A DNA stretch of 10,795 nt, taken from the NCBI GenBank assembly GCA_003233545.1, contig QILZ01000036.1, forward strand, positions 1-10,795, given 5' to 3'. The position numbers and the translations under genes were made by a program. Numbering within the stretch: position 1 is the stretch's first letter; each line of letters starts with the position of its first letter. The stretch comes from Spirochaetales bacterium. Lineage in GTDB: Bacteria > Spirochaetota > Spirochaetia > SZUA-6. Below the pieces are notes generated by a model. That model was not told where the DNA came from, did no database searches, and saw only the letters and a list, made by a program, of their open reading frames with translations. Shown here piece after piece: positions 1-6,448 of the stretch.

Positions 1-1179
1 ACAGGCCAGAAGCAGACAAAAGAGGCAGTACAGCAGCCTGTATCGATTACCCTGTGGACAAAAGAAGGGGAAGCTGACGGAGGGCTGCAGTATGTAAAGG
101 CCCTTGCGGATGCCTTTACACAGGCACATTCCAATGTAACCTTTGAAGTGGTAAATAAAAATGTGGAAACCCTGCGTGAAGATTTTCAGACGGCAAGCCT
201 GGCAGGATCTCCGCCGGACCTTCTGTGGACGGTTAGTGATCATGCAGGTCCCTTTACTGCAGCAGATCTCATTAAGCCGGTGGGCAATATGTTCGACTTA
301 AGTAAGTATGTGGGTTCCGCACTTGCGGCTGTAAAGCTTCAGGGAAAAACATGGGGAGTCCCTATTTCCAATGGTAACCAGCTGATGCTGATCTATAATA
401 AAGCATTGATTGCAAATCCGCCTAAGAATACCGACGAATTAATGAAAGTCGGAAAAGAGCTTACCCACGGAGATCAGTACGGACTGGTTTGGAACCAGAC
501 GGAACCGTTCTGGCTTGTACCATGGCTCGGTGGTTTCGGCGGAAAGGTTTTTGCAAGCGACGGCAAAACTCCGACACTCGATACTCCGCAGATGGTTGCC
601 ACCCTTAAATTCCTGCACGATATGAAGTATAAATACAAAATTATCCCTCCGGAAAGCGACTATAATGGAGCGGATACACTGTTTAAAGAGGGAAAAGCGG
701 CCATGATTATAAACGGCGACTGGTCTTTGGGCGGTTATAAAAAGGTTCTCGGAGATAATCTTGGTGTTGCCCGTATTCCTAAGGTGGTTTCTACCGGTTT
801 ATGGCCGAAACCATACACAAGCGGTGTGTTCTTTATGATACCTAAGGATCTCTCGGGTGCAAAATTAGAGGCGGTTAAGGCTTTTATCAATTTTGCAACG
901 GACAAGGCCAACCAGCTTAATATGGTTAAAAAACTAACAAGGCTCCCTGCTTTAAAATCCGCACTGGATGATCCGCTTATCAAGAATGATCCCATCCTTA
1001 AGGGGTCGGCCGACCAGATGGTAGTCGGAACACCGATGCCTACCGTTCTCGAGATGAGAAGCAACTGGGATGCCATGAAGCCTGAAATGCAGGCGGTTCT
1101 TGCAAATAAAAAATCACCGGAAGCTGCTGCAAAGGCTATGCAGAAAGCTGCAGTGGCCAGTATAAAAGCTCAAGAATAA
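1..1179 (+). CDS. malE: MalE-like extracellular maltodextrin-binding protein of an ABC transporter (5'-truncated)
   Basis: The frame is open from base 1 and ends at TAA 1177-1179, giving 392 visible residues; the start and the signal peptide or lipobox lie outside the window. The visible part starts with a polar linker (about residues 1-13) and then VSITLWTKEG, typical of the first strand of family 1 solute-binding proteins. Other family hallmarks are AGSPPDLLW (about 68-76), KTWGVPISNGNQLMLIYNK (about 116-134) and FKEGKAAMIINGDW (about 227-240). The protein would bind oligosaccharides outside the cytoplasmic membrane and deliver them to the permeases encoded just downstream. Maltodextrin specificity is inferred from the neighbouring alpha-glucan enzymes; binding proteins for other sugars look similar. 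Only about 20-30 residues are probably missing. The GTG at 148 is internal and not a start. Confidence 0.9.
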   Translation, partial: TGQKQTKEAVQQPVSITLWTKEGEADGGLQYVKALADAFTQAHSNVTFEVVNKNVETLREDFQTASLAGSPPDLLWTVSDHAGPFTAADLIKPVGNMFDLSKYVGSALAAVKLQGKTWGVPISNGNQLMLIYNKALIANPPKNTDELMKVGKELTHGDQYGLVWNQTEPFWLVPWLGGFGGKVFASDGKTPTLDTPQMVATLKFLHDMKYKYKIIPPESDYNGADTLFKEGKAAMIINGDWSLGGYKKVLGDNLGVARIPKVVSTGLWPKPYTSGVFFMIPKDLSGAKLEAVKAFINFATDKANQLNMVKKLTRLPALKSALDDPLIKNDPILKGSADQMVVGTPMPTVLEMRSNWDAMKPEMQAVLANKKSPEAAAKAMQKAAVASIKAQE

Positions 1180-1204
1180 GTTATAATGAGTTTGTGATAA
1201 AAAC

Positions 1205-1230
1205 GAGGAGCAGGCTTTAACCTGTTCCTC
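1205..1230 (+). terminator. Intercistronic stem-loop between binding-protein and permease genes
   Basis: GAGGAGCAGG (1205-1214) pairs with CCTGTTCCTC (1221-1230) over ten base pairs with one G-U wobble, closing a six-base loop CTTTAA. It lies 25 bases after the malE stop. No proper T-run follows (TATATTAAGG), so it does not look like a full intrinsic terminator. Hairpins at this place are known in other mal operons, where they keep binding-protein mRNA in excess over permease mRNA by 3'-end protection or partial termination. That role is inferred here; the stem itself is directly visible. Confidence 0.6.
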
Positions 1231-1274
1231 TATATTAAGGCGGCGAAAGTAATACACGGTAAATAAAATATATT

Positions 1275-1281
1275 AAGGGAG
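1275..1281 (+). promoter_or_regulatory. Ribosome binding site of malF
   Basis: AAGGGAG lies five bases before ATG 1287 and supports that start. It sits in an AT-rich stretch after the stem-loop, so malF can be translated independently of malE. Confidence 0.7.
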
Positions 1282-1286
1282 TCATT

Positions 1287-2309
1287 ATGCATTCTCTCAA
1301 TCTTGCAATTATACGGAACAGTCTGGGGCAGGTTGGTTTTACTATAATTGTTATTGTACTCGCTTCCGCTGTAATCGAGATGGTTCTGTATGCAGTTTTA
1401 AAAGTTATTCTAAAAAACAAATATGCCATTCCTATTATGCTGCTTGCACCTGCTGCAGTGGGATTAATCATGCTTGTCGTTTATCCTGTTTTCTATGAGT
1501 TTAAGATTGCCTTCAGCAATATGAGTCTGCGTCATTTTAAAAATCCTTCCTACGGTCTCGCCCGCGGCTGGAATAATCTGAAACTCATTTTTACGCAGCC
1601 CGTTTTAAAACAGGTAATGTTTTTTCCGCTTCTCCTGCGGACTATTCTGTGGACGGTAATTCAGCTCAGTTTTCATGTTTCTTTAGGGCTTGGTCTTGCA
1701 ATTCTTCTTAACAGGAAAATGAAACTGCGCGGTTTATACAGAACGATATTGATAATACCCTGGGCTATTCCGCAGGTCATAGCGGCGCTGACCTGGCGCG
1801 GTGAATTTCAGTATCAATACGGATTTATCAATATAATGCTTCGTGATATCGGTTTAACTGCCATACAGTGGAAGTCGGATCCGTTCTGGAATTTTGTTGC
1901 CATGAATATTACGAATATCTGGCTCGGTGTTCCGTTTATGATGATTATACTTTTAGGCGGATTGCAGAGTATATCCGCAGAGTACTATGAAGCTGCGGAA
2001 ATAGACGGAGCATCGGCATGGGACCGTTTTAAAAGTATAACACTGCCGATGTTAAGCCCTGTCATGGCTCCGGCAGTAATACTCGGTACTATCTGGACGT
2101 TTAACAATTTTAATATTCCTTTCTTTATTAATGAAAATGAACTCGAAACCTCCGATATCCTGGTGACCGCACTTTTCAGGGCTGCATTTCAGTACAACCG
2201 GTATGGTTTTGCGGCCGCATTTGCATTTGTGATCTTTCTTGTTCTTTTTATCTTTGCAGTACTGTATATGAGGGCTACCGGTGGTTTAAAGGGGGTGTAT
2301 GAAAAATGA
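1287..2309 (+). CDS. malF: MalF-type sugar ABC transporter permease
   Basis: This 340-residue polytopic membrane protein is one half of the maltodextrin import channel. The cytoplasmic EAA loop that docks on the ATPase is clear: EYYEAAEIDGASAWDRF (232-248) followed by ITLP (251-254), with the conserved E-A-A, Gly241 and Leu-Pro. The C-terminal RATGGLKGVYEK is also typical. Hydrophobic segments lie at about 16-41, 47-71, 113-141, 152-170, 203-226, 257-275 and 308-328. The segment at 16-41 precedes the usual first helix of six-helix MalF proteins. The large periplasmic P2 loop of enterobacterial MalF is absent. Start ATG 1287 has AAGGGAG upstream, and the gene overlaps malG by ATGA, indicating translational coupling. 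Related permeases import other sugars (UgpA, LacF, MsmF families); the neighbours favour alpha-glucans. Confidence 0.92.
   Translation: MHSLNLAIIRNSLGQVGFTIIVIVLASAVIEMVLYAVLKVILKNKYAIPIMLLAPAAVGLIMLVVYPVFYEFKIAFSNMSLRHFKNPSYGLARGWNNLKLIFTQPVLKQVMFFPLLLRTILWTVIQLSFHVSLGLGLAILLNRKMKLRGLYRTILIIPWAIPQVIAALTWRGEFQYQYGFINIMLRDIGLTAIQWKSDPFWNFVAMNITNIWLGVPFMMIILLGGLQSISAEYYEAAEIDGASAWDRFKSITLPMLSPVMAPAVILGTIWTFNNFNIPFFINENELETSDILVTALFRAAFQYNRYGFAAAFAFVIFLVLFIFAVLYMRATGGLKGVYEK
2291..2309 (+). promoter_or_regulatory. malG ribosome binding site and ATGA stop-start overlap
   Basis: GGGGG (2291-2295), inside the last codons of malF, lies ten bases before ATG 2306. The ATG overlaps the malF TGA at 2307-2309. 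Such a 4-base overlap usually couples translation of two permease subunits needed in equal amounts. Confidence 0.7.
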
Positions 2310-3202
2310 ATAGCAGTAATGGATATACCATTCACGATAAGAGTAAAAAGAGGAGTTTTTTTTACAGATCGAAAGGAGACAGCCCCTTTAAAAGGATTCT
2401 GATTCATCTTGTACTTGTACTGGCCTGTGTAATAGCAGTCTATCCTGTCTTAAGGATACTTTCGGTTTCTCTAAGACCCGGAGACAGGCTTCTTTCCACT
2501 TCTCTTGCAATAATTCCGAAAGATGCAAGTTTAGGTAATTACAGAGAGGTTCTGTTCGATAAGAACTTTTTCCTGTGGCTCTGGAACAGCCTCATAATTA
2601 CAATTACAACGGCGGTAATAGGTGTAATACTGGCATCGACATCCGCTTATGCCTTTTCCAGGTGGCGGTTCCCCGGACGGGGACCCGGGCTTGTATTTCT
2701 GTTGACCACCCAGATGATACCTGCCGCTATGCTGATGATTCCGATTTACATTCTTGCGGCGCGGCTCCATCTTATTAATACATATAAAGGATTGATTTTT
2801 GCCTATTCGGTAAGTTCCATACCTTTCAGTATATGGATATTAAAGGGATACTACGACACCATTCCCGTGGAGTTAGATGAGGCTGCCATGATAGATGGTG
2901 TTTCGAAATTAGCATCGTTTTATAGAATCATACTGCCGCTTTCCACTCCGGCTATGGCAATTGTCTTTCTCTTTAATTTTATGACGGCATGGAACGATTT
3001 TCTGCTTGCGCGGATCATGCTGCAGAGGGAAACCATGTACACATGGACACTAGGTCTGCAGAGCCTTCAGGGACAGTTCCAGACCGAGTGGGGGGCTTAC
3101 TCCGCGGCATCTATTCTTATTGCAATACCGGTTATGGCACTCTTCCTGTTTTCCTCGAAGTGGCTTATTTCCGGGCTTACACTCGGTTCCGTGAAAGGAT
3201 AA
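2306..3202 (+). CDS. malG: MalG-type sugar ABC transporter permease
   Basis: This 298-residue protein is close in length to E. coli MalG (296) and is the second half of the import channel. A hydrophilic cytoplasmic N-terminus (1-28) is followed by a first membrane helix at about 30-52, then further helices at about 92-116, 128-152, 162-180, 213-235 and 266-288. The EAA loop is ELDEAAMIDGVSKL (189-202) with IILPLSTPA downstream (208-216), and the C-terminus LISGLTLGSVKG is the standard MalG ending. It would pair with MalF and contact a MalK-type ATPase, whose gene is not in this window. The start is fixed by the ATGA overlap with malF. The next gene begins six bases after the stop, so the surface enzyme appears to belong to the same transcript. 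Confidence 0.93.
   Translation: MNSSNGYTIHDKSKKRSFFYRSKGDSPFKRILIHLVLVLACVIAVYPVLRILSVSLRPGDRLLSTSLAIIPKDASLGNYREVLFDKNFFLWLWNSLIITITTAVIGVILASTSAYAFSRWRFPGRGPGLVFLLTTQMIPAAMLMIPIYILAARLHLINTYKGLIFAYSVSSIPFSIWILKGYYDTIPVELDEAAMIDGVSKLASFYRIILPLSTPAMAIVFLFNFMTAWNDFLLARIMLQRETMYTWTLGLQSLQGQFQTEWGAYSAASILIAIPVMALFLFSSKWLISGLTLGSVKG
3193..3199 (+). promoter_or_regulatory. Ribosome binding site of the GH57 lipoprotein gene
   Basis: GAAAGGA lies in the last codons of malG, nine bases before ATG 3209. It supports the start that gives a complete lipoprotein signal peptide. Confidence 0.6.
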
Positions 3203-3208
3203 TACTCT

Positions 3209-6200
3209 ATGGTAAACAAATTACGGATAAAAAGAAAAACAACACTTCTTATTATTTCTTTAACTTTTATACTCGCATCGTGCGGCGGAATAAAAAGTGC
3301 GGTAAAAGGGACAGACGGAGCGGAAAACGGCTCTGTTTCGAACCGGGCCGAACCGCTTTATCTTAATATTATATGGCACATGCATCAGCCTCTCTATTCT
3401 AAAGACCCGAAAACAGGTATTTATACCCGTCCGTGGGTACGGGTGCATGCAACAAAAGATTATTATGATATGGTTTCGATTCTCGAAAAATATCCTGATG
3501 TAAGGATTACGTTTAATCTTACTCCTGTTCTTATAAAACAACTCGATGATTTTAAGAGCGGGGCAAAAGATATCTACTGGGTGCTGTCGGAAAAGCCCGC
3601 ATCTTCGCTTGACAGTAAGGATAAACGTTTCATACTGAGGCGCTTTTTCGATGCAAACTATAAGAACCTTATAGGCCGGTTTCCGAGATATACCGAACTT
3701 TTAAAGAAAAGAGGAGGAGCAGGTGATTCCGAAATAGATACCGCTTTAAAACAGTACAGTACACAGGATTTCCTCGATCTTCAGATTCTTTTTAACCTGG
3801 CCTGGTTCGATCCCGGTTTTCTCATTAAAGCACCTTTAAAACGGCTTGTAGAGAAGGGAAGAGATTTTTCCGAATCGGATAAAAAGCCTCTCTTTGGTGA
3901 AGTTAAAAAGGTAATCGATTCGGTTATACCCGAATATAGAAAGCTGCAGGATATGGGACGGATAGAGGTAATAACAAGCCCGTATGCGCATCCGATTTTA
4001 CCTTTAATCTATAACAGCGACCTTGCAAAGATAGGCGATCCGGGAGTTAAACTCCCTGAGCGTTTTTCCTACCCGCAGGATGCAATAGCACAGCTTAACT
4101 TGAGCGTTTCTGTGTATAAAAAGCACTTCGGTAAAGCTCCCGTCGGTCTGTGGCCTGCCGAAGGGGCTGTCGCCCAGCCTATTGTAAGGCTCGTCAGGAA
4201 TGCAGGTTATAAATGGATGGCCTCGGGCGAACAGGTTTTGGCAAAATCCATAGGAATCGACAGTTTTACGCGGAACGGCAATGATGTTGTGGATAAAGCC
4301 GATGCTCTTTACAGGCCTTACTACGTTTACTCCGGGAAAGGGAAAAGAACGGCTATCGTATTCCGCGATAACAGACTTTCCGACCTTATAGGTTTCGAGT
4401 ATTCCGGTACCCCGGGCGAAAAAGCGGCGGAGGATTTTATTAACAGGCTTAAGAACATAAGAAAAAAGTTAATATCAGAAGGTTCCGGAGGGCCTCATCT
4501 TGTGAGCGTTATTCTCGACGGTGAAAATGCCTGGGAATACTACCACAATGACGGCAAAGCCTTTCTTAATGCACTGTACGGCAAACTCTCGACGAGCAGG
4601 ATAATAAAGACTATTACAGTATCAGATTATATTAAAAAATTCCCCGAACAGCGTACCATCGATAAATTATGGCCGGGTGCATGGTTCAGTTCCGATTATG
4701 CGACATGGATAGGCGAACCGGAGGAGAACGAGGCATGGAACTATCTGGGCCGGGTACGAAAACATCTTGCACAGTTTGATATGTACAAAAAGCGTACCGC
4801 TCCTAAGGATAAGCTTGCAAAAGCATTCGATTTTATGTACCTCGCGGAAGGTTCCGACTGGTTCTGGTGGTATGGAAAGGATCAGGATTCCGGCGACGAT
4901 GCGTATTTCGACAGAAATTACCGCTCTCTGTTAAAGAGTGTCTATACATCCCTGGGTGATCCTGTTCCTGATTTCCTTGAGGTACCGATAATCCCCAAAC
5001 AGGCTGTTAAGGCTGATAGAAATATCAAAGGTACCATAAGTCCCGAAATCGACGGCAGAATATCGAATGGAGAATGGGATAATGCATGTTACTATTCTGT
5101 TAACGATAGTTTCTTAAAAGGCTTTTACAGCGGGTTCGACAGCAAAAACCTCTACCTTAGAATCGATTATAATGGCAAAGTACCGGGAAGCAGCGGAACA
5201 AGGAGTATCTTCTTCTATTTTTCCGTTCCCTCTCAAAAACATTCGAATCCATTTACAATTCCGTTTAAGGAAAACGGGGAAAAACTATTACTCGATTTGC
5301 GGGCAGGCTATTTTGTGAAAATATCTTTAAAAGATATGAAAGTATCGCTGTGGGGAGTGGGAAAATACGGGCAGTGGGAGAAGCTTGGGAATTTAAAATC
5401 CGTTAAGTATAATCCGGTTCCCGGTTTAACGGAAATATCTCTTCCCCTGGATTATCTCGGTGATGTGGAAGCCGGAGATAAGGTTAAGATGCAGTTTGTA
5501 ACAGCGGGCGTTAACGGTTATTTATCGAAGATCCCCGGGAAAGGCTCTGCTTTATGCATGGTTCCCGAGCTTGGAACTTCGGAAAGTATTTTTAAAGTAA
5601 TCGATCCTGTTGGTGATGATAACGGCCCGGGTACATATGTATATCCTACGGATAAGGTTTTTAAACCCGGAGTATTCGATGCGGAAGAATTCAGTGTCGA
5701 ACAGAATAAGAAGTACCTGATCTTTAAGGTGAAAATACGCGGACCGTTAACAAATCCGTGGGGGTCGGGGATAAATCTCTCGCTGCAGACATTTGATATC
5801 TATATAGATAAGGATCCGGGCAAGGGTACGGGTGCAAGGAAACTTCTCGAGGGCAGAAATGCGTCTTTAAAAAAAGGCGATGGCTGGGATTATGCGCTCT
5901 GGGTAGAGGGCTGGGATCAGAAGCTTTTAAAACCGGATAGCTCGGGGAAACCGGTCGAAATATCAGGTAACCCGGTTAAAGTTATTACAGATCCTCCCAA
6001 CAGAACTGTAACCATAAAGGTATTAAAGAGTTTTTTGGGGAAGAATGCAGAACCCCGGAAGTGGGGTTATCTCTGTGCACTTCTCAGCCAGGATGGCTTT
6101 CCGTCGCCGGGTGTTCGAAGGGTACGGGATGTTAAAAGGAAAGCGGAACAATGGAGAATCGGCGGTGCTCCTGACGATACGAATCATACCAGGATAATGG

Positions 6201-6334
6201 ACCTTATCCTGCCCGAAGGAAAAACACCTTCACAGGAAGAACTCCTGTCGGATTATCCACCGTCGCATAAAAAAAATACGGACAGCCTGACTGCCGGTGA
6301 TTTTGCTCAGATTCCTCTGCTCTATGCGAAATAG
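3209..6334 (+). CDS. Surface lipoprotein GH57 amylopullulanase-type alpha-glucanase with two C-terminal beta-sandwich modules
   Basis: This 1041-residue exported enzyme probably cleaves alpha-1,4 and perhaps alpha-1,6 links of starch, glycogen or pullulan. The N-terminus is basic, then hydrophobic, with a lipobox LASC (22-25); Cys25 would be lipidated, anchoring it outside the cytoplasmic membrane. GH57 regions in order: HMHQP (57-61), GRIEVITSPYAHPILP (250-265), GLWPAEG (313-319) with Glu318 as expected nucleophile, ILDGENAWE (435-443) with Asp437 as expected acid/base, and the helical AEGSDWFWWYG (546-556). These match the amylopullulanase branch of GH57, not the glucanotransferase branch. 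A CBM9-like module follows (about 604-790, starting around EIDGRISNGEWDNA), then a module like the glucodextranase C-terminal domain (about 795-1010, DPVGDDNGPGTYVYPTD). Both modules probably bind glucan or cell surface. Linkage specificity cannot be read from sequence. The gene follows malG by six bases. Confidence 0.9.
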   Translation: MVNKLRIKRKTTLLIISLTFILASCGGIKSAVKGTDGAENGSVSNRAEPLYLNIIWHMHQPLYSKDPKTGIYTRPWVRVHATKDYYDMVSILEKYPDVRITFNLTPVLIKQLDDFKSGAKDIYWVLSEKPASSLDSKDKRFILRRFFDANYKNLIGRFPRYTELLKKRGGAGDSEIDTALKQYSTQDFLDLQILFNLAWFDPGFLIKAPLKRLVEKGRDFSESDKKPLFGEVKKVIDSVIPEYRKLQDMGRIEVITSPYAHPILPLIYNSDLAKIGDPGVKLPERFSYPQDAIAQLNLSVSVYKKHFGKAPVGLWPAEGAVAQPIVRLVRNAGYKWMASGEQVLAKSIGIDSFTRNGNDVVDKADALYRPYYVYSGKGKRTAIVFRDNRLSDLIGFEYSGTPGEKAAEDFINRLKNIRKKLISEGSGGPHLVSVILDGENAWEYYHNDGKAFLNALYGKLSTSRIIKTITVSDYIKKFPEQRTIDKLWPGAWFSSDYATWIGEPEENEAWNYLGRVRKHLAQFDMYKKRTAPKDKLAKAFDFMYLAEGSDWFWWYGKDQDSGDDAYFDRNYRSLLKSVYTSLGDPVPDFLEVPIIPKQAVKADRNIKGTISPEIDGRISNGEWDNACYYSVNDSFLKGFYSGFDSKNLYLRIDYNGKVPGSSGTRSIFFYFSVPSQKHSNPFTIPFKENGEKLLLDLRAGYFVKISLKDMKVSLWGVGKYGQWEKLGNLKSVKYNPVPGLTEISLPLDYLGDVEAGDKVKMQFVTAGVNGYLSKIPGKGSALCMVPELGTSESIFKVIDPVGDDNGPGTYVYPTDKVFKPGVFDAEEFSVEQNKKYLIFKVKIRGPLTNPWGSGINLSLQTFDIYIDKDPGKGTGARKLLEGRNASLKKGDGWDYALWVEGWDQKLLKPDSSGKPVEISGNPVKVITDPPNRTVTIKVLKSFLGKNAEPRKWGYLCALLSQDGFPSPGVRRVRDVKRKAEQWRIGGAPDDTNHTRIMDLILPEGKTPSQEELLSDYPPSHKKNTDSLTAGDFAQIPLLYAK

Positions 6335-6445
6335 GATGATACCGGAAACAGGATAACTGCAGAAAAAGAGTAATCGAGGAAAGCAGGATGATTACGGAAG
6401 TAAGGCAGATGCGGACAATAAGGCGATCGTAGAAAGGCTAACAAT
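6335..6445 (+). other. Purine-rich intergenic spacer between the two GH57 genes
   Basis: This 111-base gap is about 72% purine on the + strand. It holds an imperfect 15-base repeat (6333-6347 and 6385-6399, 13 of 15 identical, the first copy overlapping the upstream stop) and a short inverted repeat GTAATC/GATTAC (6370-6375, 6390-6395). No convincing -35/-10 promoter or terminator is visible. It is probably a transcribed, weakly structured leader for the downstream GH57 gene. Confidence 0.5.
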
Positions 6446-6448
6446 GTG
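6432..6448 (+). promoter_or_regulatory. Ribosome binding site and GTG start of the second GH57 gene
   Basis: GAAAGG (6432-6437) lies eight bases before GTG 6446. The overlapping ATG at 6444 is followed at once by TGA and cannot be used. The GTG gives an N-terminus KKTILLSLVIHNHQP that matches the usual start of this family, so the GTG is well supported. Confidence 0.75.

Noticed and set aside
148..150. GTG as start of the binding protein
   Set aside because: The same frame is open to base 1 and encodes the conserved first strand of the family (VSITLWTKEG), so the GTG is internal.
1182..1187. TATAAT resembling a -10 box after malE
   Set aside because: No TTGACA-like -35 lies 16-18 bases upstream and the hairpin follows directly; an AT-rich stretch can give this by chance.
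2989..3366. + strand ORF of 125 codons across the malG/GH57 junction
   Set aside because: It lies in another frame over two well-supported genes and resembles no family I know.
6388..6432. 14-codon ORF as a leader peptide gene
   Set aside because: Too short, weak ribosome site, and no run of regulatory codons; kept only as a low-interest observation.
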